From CAMDPA01 sp965223035 (GTDB taxonomy: Bacteria; Pseudomonadota; Alphaproteobacteria; Rhizobiales; Hyphomicrobiaceae), in contig OZ244980.1 in NCBI GenBank assembly GCA_965223035.1, forward strand, positions 1,798,001 through 1,862,000: 64,000 bases of DNA, read 5' to 3'. Numbering within the stretch: position 1 is the first letter of the stretch; each line of letters starts with the position of its first letter. The notes beneath the pieces are model-generated. The model was not told the DNA's origin, searched no databases, and saw nothing but the letters and a program-made list of their open reading frames with translations. Shown piece by piece: positions 50,787 through 59,427 of this stretch. Made by a program: the position numbers and the translations under genes.

Positions 50787-51518
50787 ATGAGGAAACTGAT
50801 TTCGATCGTGGTTTCGACGCTGAGTTGTTTCGCCCAGGATAGCTTGGCCCGCGAACCCGAGTTCGACAAGCGACGCGCGGCGATGGTGGAGAACATTCGG
50901 CTTTACGCCCGGTCGTATCGCAACATCCTCGGCCAGCAAGGGATATCGGCGGACATCTTGGATGCGATGCGGCAAACGCGCCGGCACCTGTTCCTTCCCA
51001 AACGCTATCGCGGGCTCGCCTATGCCGACCGCCCGGTCTCCATCGGTCGAGGCCAAACGATATCGCAACCTTTCATTGTGGCGTTGATGACCCATCTCGC
51101 TCGGTTGCAACCGTCCGACACGGTGCTGGAGGTGGGCACCGGGTCTGGCTATCAGGCCGCCATATTATCGCGGCTGGTGCAGCGGGTGTGTTCGGTTGAG
51201 ATCATCAGCGCTTTGGGCGAGAAAGCCGAAAAACGCTTGGTCGAACTCGGTTATCGCAACGTGCGCGTCAAGATCGGTGACGGCTACGCGGGCTGGCCGC
51301 AATGCGCGCCGTTCGACGCGATCATCGTGACCGCGGCGCTCGATCACGTCCCCGCGCCATTGATCAAGCAACTCAAGGTCGGTGGGCGGTTGGTGATGCC
51401 GGTCGGGCCAGCAGGGGCCATTCAACAGCTGTCGGTGGTCAGCAAAACCGGTGCCAACGCCACCGATACAAAATTGATTGCTGCCGTCCGCTTCGTCCCC
51501 TTCACGCGCGATCGCTGA
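50787..51518 (+). CDS. pcm: Exported protein-L-isoaspartate O-methyltransferase
   Basis: 243 residues. A signal peptide (residues 1-21, SLA/RE) precedes the mature enzyme. SAM-binding motif VLEVGTGSGYQAA, with VGGRLVMPVG near the C-terminus, and RRHLFLPKRYRGLAYAD in the N-terminal part. It repairs isoaspartyl residues in proteins; the signal peptide points to the periplasm, seen in some alphaproteobacterial paralogues. Confidence 0.88.
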   Translation: MRKLISIVVSTLSCFAQDSLAREPEFDKRRAAMVENIRLYARSYRNILGQQGISADILDAMRQTRRHLFLPKRYRGLAYADRPVSIGRGQTISQPFIVALMTHLARLQPSDTVLEVGTGSGYQAAILSRLVQRVCSVEIISALGEKAEKRLVELGYRNVRVKIGDGYAGWPQCAPFDAIIVTAALDHVPAPLIKQLKVGGRLVMPVGPAGAIQQLSVVSKTGANATDTKLIAAVRFVPFTRDR

Positions 51519-51608
51519 AGTGAAACGTGTGCGTTGTTTTGGGATGGTCGCTTCAAACTGGCAGAATCTGCGATTCGAAACATGGTGATCTTTATACGGA
51601 GAATAGGG

Positions 51609-51640
51609 CTAAAAAAATGGCCCTTGCGGCACAAGGGCAG
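51609..51640 (-). terminator. Rho-independent terminator of the DUF1629-like gene
   Basis: On the minus strand GCCCTTG pairs with CAAGGGC around a 5-nt loop, followed by CATTTTTTTAG. It begins 9 bp after the stop codon at 51647. Confidence 0.88.
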
Positions 51641-51646
51641 TGTCGT

Positions 51647-52234
51647 TCAATCCACCACGTCGAATTCGCGTTCGACTCGCCAGCCCTCGAATTTGTTGGC
51701 GGCCAAGAACGCGTGCAACGCGTCGGAGTAAAAGAAGTAGGGCCGCCACTGATCGGTGCCTTTCCACAGATGATGGCCCGCGATCGCGGCGCGGCGCATG
51801 GCGCGGTCCCGGTCGTCGGGCCGGTCGAAACAATCGACATTGGGGTAGCTGGTGATCATATGGTAGGTCAGCTCCGGCTGGCCATCGATCGGTTTGCCGC
51901 TCTTGGAGCGCACCGTCATCGGGAAAAAGCCGTGCGCGCCGGGCTCCTCGGCCGCCAGAAACGCCCGGATCGCTTCGTTGACCAAAAACTTGTTCGTTCG
52001 CCAATTGATCACGGCGGAAATGCCGCGCGGTTTGGTGGGTTTGACGCGCACGATGCGCGGCCGGGCGCGCAAATCGGCCATCGTCGCCTCCCAAATCTTT
52101 CTTTGCACCGTATCGGGCTCACGGTTGCCATAATTGGCGCCAAGGGCTTGTGAGCTATCGTCGTCGATCGGCGGCTCGAACGCGAGTTCGGCATCCAGTC
52201 GGCGCCGTAAGTCATGACGAATCTCATAGGGCAT
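51647..52234 (-). CDS. DUF1629/Imm11-like protein
   Basis: 195 residues from the ATG at 52234 (GGGAG 9 nt upstream). It resembles DUF1629/Imm11-type proteins: ILVNEAIRAFL-like core (NKFLVNEAIRAFL), FFPMTVRSKSGKPIDG, SYPNVDCFDRPDD, and the end FLAANKFEGWRVEREFDVVD. Imm11-type proteins are immunity proteins of contact-dependent or polymorphic toxin systems; no toxin gene was recognised nearby. A strong terminator follows. Confidence 0.65.
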   Translation of the reverse strand: MPYEIRHDLRRRLDAELAFEPPIDDDSSQALGANYGNREPDTVQRKIWEATMADLRARPRIVRVKPTKPRGISAVINWRTNKFLVNEAIRAFLAAEEPGAHGFFPMTVRSKSGKPIDGQPELTYHMITSYPNVDCFDRPDDRDRAMRRAAIAGHHLWKGTDQWRPYFFYSDALHAFLAANKFEGWRVEREFDVVD

Positions 52235-52305
52235 GTCGTCGTGCTCCCAGCTGATGATGACGGCGCAACCGGCGGGCGCCGCGGCCGCGCACCCCTGGTT
52301 GGTTG

Positions 52306-52431
52306 TTAGCCGCAAAGGCCGGTGTCGTCGACACCCCCCACCATTACCTTCACCTCGCGCCGGCCGTCGACCAGCGTCAGCACGCGCAGCTCCTGATCGG
52401 GGAACACGGTGCGCTTCAAGTCCGCCACCAT
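52306..52431 (-). CDS. Small ORF upstream of the DUF1629-like gene
   Basis: ATG at 52431 gives 41 residues (MVADLKRTVFPDQELRVLTL and GRREVKVMVGGVDDTGLCG). It looks like part of a real beta-rich protein and may be a small gene or a fragment. Low confidence. Confidence 0.25.
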   Translation of the reverse strand: MVADLKRTVFPDQELRVLTLVDGRREVKVMVGGVDDTGLCG

Positions 52432-52469
52432 CGCATCGCCGCCGCATGCCTTGCGCCCTTTCGGCTTCC

Positions 52470-52511
52470 CATTGCGCACGGGCCATTGCGCACGGGTCAT
52501 TGCGCACGGGT
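52470..52511. repeat. 14-bp tandem repeat, three units
   Basis: CATTGCGCACGGGC followed by two CATTGCGCACGGGT units. Confidence 0.85.
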
Positions 52512-52642
52512 CATCGGTCTACCCCAATGAACGCGGCCGACTGCAAACGTGAGCGCGCACGCCGCCAGAAGTTGATATCTATGCGGCCTAATGGCTCGGA
52601 GCAAGTCTGCTTAGCCGGTGAGGGGCATTTGTCAGGGTGCTG

Positions 52643-52799
52643 CTAGATCATCTTTGCGCCTTAGATCGGAACCGCAACACCGATTCCAATTGCGCCGGTT
52701 CCGATTTAAGGCGCAAAGATGATCGCTCTTAAAGTGGTGAGCAACTTTCTGCCTTTAATCGGGATCGTTCCGATTCCGATCAAAGGCAGGTTGCTCTAG
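52643..52799. repeat. Palindromic repeat family A, double copy 10 (best reference)
   Basis: CTAGATCATCTTTGCGCC, left palindrome, GATGATCGCTCTTAAAGTGG linker, GAGCAACTTTCTGCC, right palindrome, GGTTGCTCTAG. It is the cleanest double unit and abuts a family B copy at its right edge. Confidence 0.92.
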
Positions 52800-52800
52800 G

Positions 52801-52915
52801 TCATGTCCGCCTTAGGCGCAAGCGCCGTGTCGGCCCACTCCACTACCTGGCTATCCAATGTCGCTATGTTAGGCGGCCGGCAGAAGAGCTGGGTGCGCCC
52901 GGCTCACACTGAAAC
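52801..52915 (+). repeat. Intergenic repeat family B, copy 9 (diverged)
   Basis: CATGTCCGCCTTAGGCGC, then GTCGGCCCACTCC, TGTTAGGCGGCCGGCAG and CCCGGCTCACACTGAAACGC. The remainder up to 53011 is non-coding. Confidence 0.5.
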
Positions 52916-53011
52916 GCATCTTAGGAAGCGCGTCGCGAATCGGGGTGCCTGGACACCGCCGACGGCAGGTCGCGGCCGCCGGCGGTGACGTGGATGATTG
53001 ATCGGCTGCGC

Positions 53012-53995
53012 TCACGGTGTCTTGTCGATCGGCCGTCGCGGCGCGTGACCGCCGTGGCTGGACGCGAATTGGGCCGGGGTGCGGCTTTTACGATTGCGCA
53101 CGCCCTCGGCGTCCGCCGCCGCGAACGCTGGCAGCGGTGCGGTGCCCTTGATCGTCACCCGCTCCATGTAGCGCTTTTTCGGGAAGTAGTCGTGCACCGC
53201 ATAATGTTGGGTCGAGCGGTTGTCCCAAAACACCAACGTGTTGTTGGTCCAGTGATGGCGATATTGATATTCGGGAACGCGCGCCAACTCGAACAGCTGG
53301 TTCAAGAGCGCCCGGCTTTCGTTTTCCTCCATCCCCTTGATCTGGATCGTGAATTGAGGGTTGACGAAAATCACCTTGCGGCCGGTGACGGGATGCTTGG
53401 TCACCACGGGATGCAACGCCGGCGGATAGTCAAGCTCGTAGGGCTGCATCTTTTTGATGCCCTCGCGGTCCTTGCTGAACAGCGCTTTGAACACCTTGAA
53501 ATCGTGGTAGGCCTCGAGCCCGGAGATGAAATTCTGCATCCGGTCGCTCAGACCCTCATAGGCCGCGCTCATGCTGGCGAACATCGTGTCGCCGCCGACT
53601 TTCGGCACATCGAGCGCACGCAACATGGTAGCCATCGGCGGGGCTTCACGAAACGTTTCGTCGGAATGCCACACGTCCGTTGAAAATGGCGGGTTGGTCT
53701 CGTCGTTGCGAAAAACGATCAATTCAGGATTGTCGTGATCGGCCGGGGAGAAGGGGTGCACGCTGAGCGCGCCAAAGCGCCGACCGAACGCCATGAACTG
53801 TTGCGAGGTCATCTGCTGGTCGCGAAACACGAGCACCGCGTGATCCGCCAGTGCCTGCTCGATCGCCGCGACATCGGCCTCAGTCAGCTCCGCCGCAAGG
53901 CTAATGCCCTTGATCTCGGCACCGAGATAGCTGCCGACCTGCTCGATTTCGAACGACGAGACATGTGCTGCGCCGGTCTGTTCTGCCACTGCCAT
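53012..53995 (-). CDS. TauD/TfdA-family alpha-ketoglutarate dioxygenase
   Basis: 327 residues. The iron site is H and D in VWHSDETF and the distal His in STQHYAVHDY, with Arg downstream in PKKRYMERV. The family uses alpha-ketoglutarate and O2, with substrates such as taurine, phenoxyacetates or acyl tyrosines. It is leftward, downstream of the PaaN/hut cluster; the product is not predictable. Confidence 0.9.
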   Translation of the reverse strand: MAVAEQTGAAHVSSFEIEQVGSYLGAEIKGISLAAELTEADVAAIEQALADHAVLVFRDQQMTSQQFMAFGRRFGALSVHPFSPADHDNPELIVFRNDETNPPFSTDVWHSDETFREAPPMATMLRALDVPKVGGDTMFASMSAAYEGLSDRMQNFISGLEAYHDFKVFKALFSKDREGIKKMQPYELDYPPALHPVVTKHPVTGRKVIFVNPQFTIQIKGMEENESRALLNQLFELARVPEYQYRHHWTNNTLVFWDNRSTQHYAVHDYFPKKRYMERVTIKGTAPLPAFAAADAEGVRNRKSRTPAQFASSHGGHAPRRPIDKTP

Positions 53996-54225
53996 TGGCG
54001 CATTTTCCTTTTTCGCTGCTACGGATCTGGGCGAAACGAATGATCACGAGAGGTGAGGTTAGAACGGTCAGCTGGATGAGTAAATCACGTTTGTTGGAGT
54101 TCTGGGTTGCGCAAATGTGATTGCCAATCCCCCGGCGGCCGATGCCGGATCGGCCCGTGCGACCGGTGCACGGGCGCGCAGAGCCGACGGCCCAAGCTCA
54201 AAAAACGTTCGGCGACATGTTATCT

Positions 54226-54273
54226 GGCTGGCTACCCGGCTGGCTACCCGGCTGGCTACCCGGTTGGCGGCCC
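54226..54273. repeat. 12-bp tandem repeat, three units plus a degenerate one
   Basis: GGCTGGCTACCC repeated at 54226, 54238 and 54250, then GGTTGGCGGCCC. It lies in the 310-bp gap between the TauD and PaaN genes. Confidence 0.88.
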
Positions 54274-54305
54274 GCTCAGGTGGTTCGCGCCGGCGCCACG
54301 TCCGG

Positions 54306-55970
54306 CTATGCCGCGTGCTGCCGCCGCACGGCCGCGATCCGGAAACGATTGGCGACGAACGCCGCGTCTGTGAGCGAGGCATTGCCGGCCGGATTGGCAC
54401 CCGTGACGTGGTAGTCGCTGAACGCGACGCTTTGGTTCACATAGATGCCGCCCGTCAGATTGCACGATAGGCTGACGCCCGCATCGGCAAACGCATCGGC
54501 GGCCTGGGCCAGTGTGGCCTCCTCGGTGGCATAGATGGCCGCGGTGATGGCGCCCTTGTTGCGCGCCAGGTCGGCAGCTTGAGCGATGGCCGCCTCGACG
54601 CTCTCAACCGTGACGATGAAACTTATCGGACCGAAACATTCCTGCGTGTGCGCGTTTGAGGCCGCAGCGTCAACCCGCAGGATCATCGGCGTCGCCGTGC
54701 GGGCATCGGCAAGGTTTTCGATCGGAGTCGAGGCCCGTACGACGTCACCGAGACCAGCAGCATCGGCGACGCGCTTGGTCGTCGCTGGATTGGCGATGGC
54801 GCCACAGATGGTGGCTGCGCGCGCCGGATCAGCCAGCAGTTGATCGACCGCGGCCTTGATGCCGTCAGCCACCTCGTCCACGCTCTTGTGGCCGTCGTTG
54901 CTCTCGATCCCGGCCGCCGGCACAAACACGTTCTGCGGTGCCGTGCACATCTGACCGCTATAAAGGGAAAGCGAAAACGCAATGTTGCTGCACATGCCGC
55001 GAAAGTTATCGGTCGACGCAATGACGATCGAGTTGACGCCCGCCTCCTCGGTGTAGACTTGGGTGCCTTCGCCGGCATTGTGGCGCACCCATTGGCCGAA
55101 AGCGTTGGAGCCGGTGAAATCGATGATCTTAATATCGGGATGCGTCACCAACTGCTTGGTGATCTCGGCACCGGGTTCATCGACCGCCAGCAGCAGGGCG
55201 TTGGGATCGAAGCCGGCTTCCCGCAAAACCTGGCGGCCGATCTCCACGGTGAGCGCCAGCGGCAGCACCGCATTGGGATGCGGCTTGATAATGACGGGGT
55301 TGCCGGTCGCCAGCGACGCAAAGATGCCGGGATAGCCGTTCCAGGTCGGAAACGTCGCGCAGCCGATGGTCAGTGCGATGCCGCGCGGCACCACCCGATA
55401 TGCCTTGTCGAGGACCAGCGGCTGGTGTTTTCCCTGCGGCTTGGTCCAGGTTACCGTTGACGGCGTGCGCGTCATCTCGGCGTAGGCGTAAGCCACCGCT
55501 TCCAGCCCGCGATCCTGCGCATGCGCACCGCCAGCTTGAAACGCCATCACGAAAGACTGACCCGTGGTGTGCATCACGGCGTTGGCCATTTCGAAGCTGC
55601 GCTTATTGAGCCGACTTAAGATCTCTAGGCAAACACCCACCCTGTCTTCGATCGCCGCCTTGCGCCAGCCAACCGCTGCCGCATCGGCCGCAGCGATCAG
55701 ATCGTCGACGCCGGCGCGGGGATACTTGATGGAAAGATCGAGACCGTAAGGCGAGCGCTCCGCGCCGATAAACGACCCGTCGGCGGGGTGGCCCGCCAAT
55801 GCGAAGTTGCTGCCGAGCCGTGCTTTGAACGCCCGTTCGCCGTCGTCCTTGGCGGTCTCTCCGTACACCTTGCCACTGGGCGCCTCTGGATATGGCGACC
55901 AATAGTCCCGCGTTTGTGTCGCCTTCACCGCAGCCGTCAACACATCGCGATGCGCATCAAAAAAGCTCAT
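54306..55970 (-). CDS. paaN: Phenylacetate-degradation aldehyde dehydrogenase-like protein PaaN
   Basis: 554 residues from the ATG at 55970 (GAGG 8 nt upstream; an upstream in-frame ATG at 56003 exists). It matches PaaN-type aldehyde-dehydrogenase-fold proteins: VPRGIALTIGCATFPTWNGY, NPVIIKPHPNAVLP, and the catalytic region with SGQMCTAPQNVFVP; the C-terminal EFGP-type segment appears as ECFGPISFIV. PaaN takes part in the aerobic hybrid phenylacetate pathway. No paaABCDE genes are near, so the gene may serve another aldehyde. Confidence 0.85.
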   Translation of the reverse strand: MSFFDAHRDVLTAAVKATQTRDYWSPYPEAPSGKVYGETAKDDGERAFKARLGSNFALAGHPADGSFIGAERSPYGLDLSIKYPRAGVDDLIAAADAAAVGWRKAAIEDRVGVCLEILSRLNKRSFEMANAVMHTTGQSFVMAFQAGGAHAQDRGLEAVAYAYAEMTRTPSTVTWTKPQGKHQPLVLDKAYRVVPRGIALTIGCATFPTWNGYPGIFASLATGNPVIIKPHPNAVLPLALTVEIGRQVLREAGFDPNALLLAVDEPGAEITKQLVTHPDIKIIDFTGSNAFGQWVRHNAGEGTQVYTEEAGVNSIVIASTDNFRGMCSNIAFSLSLYSGQMCTAPQNVFVPAAGIESNDGHKSVDEVADGIKAAVDQLLADPARAATICGAIANPATTKRVADAAGLGDVVRASTPIENLADARTATPMILRVDAAASNAHTQECFGPISFIVTVESVEAAIAQAADLARNKGAITAAIYATEEATLAQAADAFADAGVSLSCNLTGGIYVNQSVAFSDYHVTGANPAGNASLTDAAFVANRFRIAAVRRQHAA

Positions 55971-55992
55971 GGGCACATCCTCGTTTGGCATG

Positions 55993-56034
55993 GGCTCAAT
56001 CACGTCGGCTCAATCACGTCGGCTCATTCACGTT
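55993..56034. repeat. 14-bp tandem repeat in the 5' region of paaN
   Basis: GGCTCAATCACGTC at 55993 and 56007, with a diverged third unit (GGCTCATTCACGTT). It overlaps the alternative upstream start of paaN. Confidence 0.8.
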
Positions 56035-56068
56035 GCTGGCACCGGCTCGTTCGGCTGGCACTGAGATC

Positions 56069-56195
56069 ATGTCCGCCAAAGGCGGATCATCCTTTGCCGG
56101 CCTGCTCTCCGCCCGGCCGCCCAAACATCGTGCATGGGTGCCCGGGTGGGGGAGCGGAATGGTTCCAGCTCACGCTGCAACGCCATTGCACGCTC
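56069..56195 (+). repeat. Intergenic repeat family B, copy 10
   Basis: TCCGCCAAAGGCGGA, TTTGCCGGCCTGCTC, CGGCCGCCCAAACATCG, GGTGCCCGGGTGGGGGAGCG, GAATGGTTCCAGCTCACGC and AACGCCATTGCA. A second fragment of the 3' end (GGTTCCAGCTCACACTGAAG) follows near 56290. Confidence 0.7.
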
Positions 56196-56312
56196 ACCCG
56201 AGCTGGGTCGGCGCGCCACGTTGCAAATTGACCGTCCTGTGTTTATTTGACCGGTCGGTCGGATTATGCAACTGTTTTTTGCGCGGAAGGTTCCAGCTCA
56301 CACTGAAGCGCT

Positions 56313-57944
56313 CTACCGGTTATCCCACTGTCCCAGGCCAGCTGAAGCGGCTGCGGCTTGGGCATCGACGTAGCCGGCATCGGCATGGCGCAGCACCCCA
56401 AGTCCGGGATCGTTGTCCATCACACGGGAGAGACGCAAGGCTGCTGCCTCGGTGCCGTCGGCGATCGTGGTCACGCCGGCCGACTGTCCCCAGTTCCCCA
56501 AGGCATGGACGGCGACAAGATCAGCGCCCGACGCGCAGTTGACCAGCGCATTCAGGATCGGCCAATCGGAAATCGCGTCCGAGCCATCCAGCATTCTTTC
56601 GGTTTCCCGATGGGGCAGAGCTGCCGAACCAGAATCGAGATGATCGCGCGTGAAGGCGATCGGCATGTTGATCGCGCCCTGGGCGACGAGGTCATTGACG
56701 GCAAGCGCCAGCGCCTTGCGCTCACCAAGACCGAGCCAACCGATCCGCGCCGGCAGCCCGGTGAACCGCACATGGGTCTTTGCCGTGTTGATCCAGCTTG
56801 AGATCCGGTGATTTGAGGAGAACATCTCCAAGATCAGATCGTCGATGATGCGGATATGCTGAGGATCGCCGGATGGGGCAATCCAACGGAACGGGCCGAC
56901 GCCCTCGCAGAACAGCGGTCGGATGAACATCTCGATGAACGATCCGATTTCGAAGGCGTCCGCAACGCCCGCGTTCTGCGCATGCTTACGCAAATTGTTG
57001 CCATACTCGAATGCCAGCGCCCCGCGTCGGGACAGCTCCAGTATGGCGCGCATATGCTGGGCCAAGGTCTCGTGCGCGCGCCGGCTCAGCGTCTGCGGGT
57101 CGCTGGCTTTCAGGCTTTTCACCTCTTCGACGCTCATCCCTTCCGGTACGTAGCCTTGCAGCGGTTCGCAAATCGTCTGATCTGTGACGATATCAGGTAC
57201 AATGCCCCGTTCGATGAGCACGCGAAGGACCGTCGCAACGTTGCCGACCAATCCGACAGAAAGGCCGGCTTTTTCCGATCTGGCCTGGTCCAGCCAGCGC
57301 AACGCCTCCTCCAAATTATCGCTCATGCGTTGGCAATAGCCGGTATCGAGGCGCCGCCTGATCCGCTGCGGATCGACTTCCACGACCAGCGTCGCCGCTC
57401 CAGCGAGTTGGCCGGCAAGTGGCTGCGCGCCGCTCATGCCGCCACAGCCTCCCGAAACGATCAAACGTCCAGCCAATGTGCCGCCGAAATGTTGCCTGGC
57501 GGCAGCCATGAACGTTTCGTATGTACCCTGAAGGATGCCTTGACTGCCGATGTATTGCCACGCGGCGGCGGTCATGCCTGGCATGATGGTCAGGCCGGTG
57601 GCTTCCAGACGGCGATAATTGTCGTCATCGGCCCAGGCGCCGACCACGTTGCCGTTGGCCATCAGCACCAGCGGCGCGGTGCCTTGCGTGGGCAGGCGTG
57701 CGACCGGCTTGCCCGATTGCATGATCAGCGTTTGGCCGTGCTCCAACGCCTGTAATTCCGCGACGATGCGCTCGAAGCTCGACCAGTCGCGGGCTGCCTT
57801 GGCCCACGACATGTAGATCACCAGATCGGCCGGGTTTTCCGCGTTCTCCAAGTTGTTTTCGAGCATCCGCAGGATGGTCTCTTGCCGCCAGCCCTTGCAT
57901 CTGAGTTCGGGGCCTCGCTTTGCGGTGATCATGGTCGCGCTCAT
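56313..57944 (-). CDS. hutU: Urocanate hydratase (HutU)
   Basis: 543 residues; ATG 57944 overlaps the upstream livF-type stop by 4 bp. Urocanase landmarks: KGWRQETILRMLENNLENAE, SGGCGGMSGAQPLA (NAD site), TDQTICEPLQGYVP with the conserved Cys-containing loop nearby, and the C-terminal VMDNDPGLGVLRHADAGY. It converts urocanate to imidazolonepropionate. Translational coupling to the importer shows that uptake and degradation are one operon. Confidence 0.93.
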   Translation of the reverse strand: MSATMITAKRGPELRCKGWRQETILRMLENNLENAENPADLVIYMSWAKAARDWSSFERIVAELQALEHGQTLIMQSGKPVARLPTQGTAPLVLMANGNVVGAWADDDNYRRLEATGLTIMPGMTAAAWQYIGSQGILQGTYETFMAAARQHFGGTLAGRLIVSGGCGGMSGAQPLAGQLAGAATLVVEVDPQRIRRRLDTGYCQRMSDNLEEALRWLDQARSEKAGLSVGLVGNVATVLRVLIERGIVPDIVTDQTICEPLQGYVPEGMSVEEVKSLKASDPQTLSRRAHETLAQHMRAILELSRRGALAFEYGNNLRKHAQNAGVADAFEIGSFIEMFIRPLFCEGVGPFRWIAPSGDPQHIRIIDDLILEMFSSNHRISSWINTAKTHVRFTGLPARIGWLGLGERKALALAVNDLVAQGAINMPIAFTRDHLDSGSAALPHRETERMLDGSDAISDWPILNALVNCASGADLVAVHALGNWGQSAGVTTIADGTEAAALRLSRVMDNDPGLGVLRHADAGYVDAQAAAASAGLGQWDNR

Positions 57945-58672
57945 TTGTCCTCGTCTCCCGTTTGCAATCCGGCAACGCGGAGAATCTGCCCAAGAAAGTC
58001 GGCGCCATCGGTCATTTGATCGGTGGTGCCGGAATGGATCAGCTGACCAGCCGAAAGCACGTAAACGCGATCGGCGTGGGCCAGCGCTTTCTGCGTGTTC
58101 TGCTCAACGAGCAGGCACCCGACGCCACGGCGTTTCAAGGCCTCGAGTGCATCGAAACACAGCTCCACCATGGCTGGCATCAGGCCGAGCGACAGCTCGT
58201 CAACCATCAGCAGTTCCGGCCGGGGCATCAAGGCGCGGCCGATCGCCAGCATTTGCTGCTCTCCGCCCGACAGAGTGCCGGCGATCTGCGCGTATCGCTC
58301 TTTGAGCCGCGGGAATAGGCTGAGGACCTCTTCCTCAGTTTCGCGCGCCTGCTGTCTTGACCTCACATAGCCGCCGACCAGCAAATTTTCGGCCACCGTC
58401 AGATCGGCGAAGATCCGCCGCCCCTCCGGTACCAGGCCGAGACCAGCCCGGGTGCGCTGGGCTGGACCCATCCGCGTAAGATCGGCACCGTCCCACGTGA
58501 TGGCGCCACTGAACTGCGTCACGTGGCCGGCGATCGCCATCACGGTGGTGCTCTTTCCCGCGCCGTTGGGTCCCAGCAGCCCGACAATCTCACCTCTTGC
58601 CACGCTCATCGTCAGGTCGTGCACGACCTGGGCCGATCCGTAACCGCAGGCGAGATTGGTCAGCTGCAGCAT
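57941..58672 (-). CDS. Liv-type ABC ATPase (LivF-like) of the hut operon
   Basis: 243 residues. GPNGAGKST (Walker A), LSGGEQQML signature, MVDELSLGLMPAMVE (Walker B). LivF-type C-terminal pattern with GTTDQMTDGADF. It overlaps both the LivG-like gene (1 bp) and hutU (4 bp). Confidence 0.92.
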   Translation of the reverse strand: MLQLTNLACGYGSAQVVHDLTMSVARGEIVGLLGPNGAGKSTTVMAIAGHVTQFSGAITWDGADLTRMGPAQRTRAGLGLVPEGRRIFADLTVAENLLVGGYVRSRQQARETEEEVLSLFPRLKERYAQIAGTLSGGEQQMLAIGRALMPRPELLMVDELSLGLMPAMVELCFDALEALKRRGVGCLLVEQNTQKALAHADRVYVLSAGQLIHSGTTDQMTDGADFLGQILRVAGLQTGDEDK

Positions 58673-59427
58673 TAGGCCCGCTCCACCATGCTGCCGAGGT
58701 AGGCGGCACGCACGTCGTTGCGCTGCATGACCTGTTGCGGATCGCCCTCGGCCAATAAGGCACCGTTGTCGAGCACGGCGAGCCGCTCCGAGATCCGCAA
58801 CACCTCACCGAGATTGTGCTCGATCAGCAGGATTGTCAGTCCGCCCTGCCTGAGCTCGACGATCAAATCGGCGATACGTTGTGCCTCGCCTTGGTTCAGC
58901 CCGGCCAGCGGCTCATCGAGCATCAGAATGTTGGGCCCGACCGCGAGCGCGCGCGCGATCTGCAGTCTTTTCAGAAAACCGAGCGGCACTTGGCTGGCGA
59001 GCTGGTCGGCGGCTGCGGCAATGCCGACACGCTCAAGCAGCGCTACGGCACGCGCCTCCTCGTCCCGGGTCGGACGCCCGACGAGGGCCGACAGTGGATT
59101 GTGGAAGTAACGCGACGTCGCTGCGGCGACGACATTCTCTTTGATCGTCATGTTGCGAAACGGGCGGACGATCTGATGCGTCATCACCAATCCCATGCGC
59201 GCACGCCGATCCGCCGATCTGGCCGTCACCTCCTGCCCATTGAGGATCACACGCCCGGCGTCCGGCCTCAGGGCGCCGGTAACGAGCTTGATCAGCGTGG
59301 TCTTGCCAGCGCCGTTCGGTCCGATGAGCGCGAGCAACTCGTTGTCCATCAGGGTGAGGCTGACATCCTTGATCGCGTGGACGCCGCCGAATGACTTCCT
59401 GAGATGATGGATCTGGAGCGCCGTCAT
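58672..59427 (-). CDS. Liv-type ABC ATPase (LivG-like) of the hut operon
   Basis: 251 residues with GPNGAGKTT, RLQIARALAVG in place of a perfect LSGGQ run (the region reads VPLGFLKRLQIAR), MLDEPLAGLNQGE and the His switch IEHNLGEV. Signature is weaker than in LivF, otherwise a standard LivG. Overlaps the LivM-like gene by 4 bp and the LivF-like by 1. Confidence 0.9.
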   Translation of the reverse strand: MTALQIHHLRKSFGGVHAIKDVSLTLMDNELLALIGPNGAGKTTLIKLVTGALRPDAGRVILNGQEVTARSADRRARMGLVMTHQIVRPFRNMTIKENVVAAATSRYFHNPLSALVGRPTRDEEARAVALLERVGIAAAADQLASQVPLGFLKRLQIARALAVGPNILMLDEPLAGLNQGEAQRIADLIVELRQGGLTILLIEHNLGEVLRISERLAVLDNGALLAEGDPQQVMQRNDVRAAYLGSMVERA

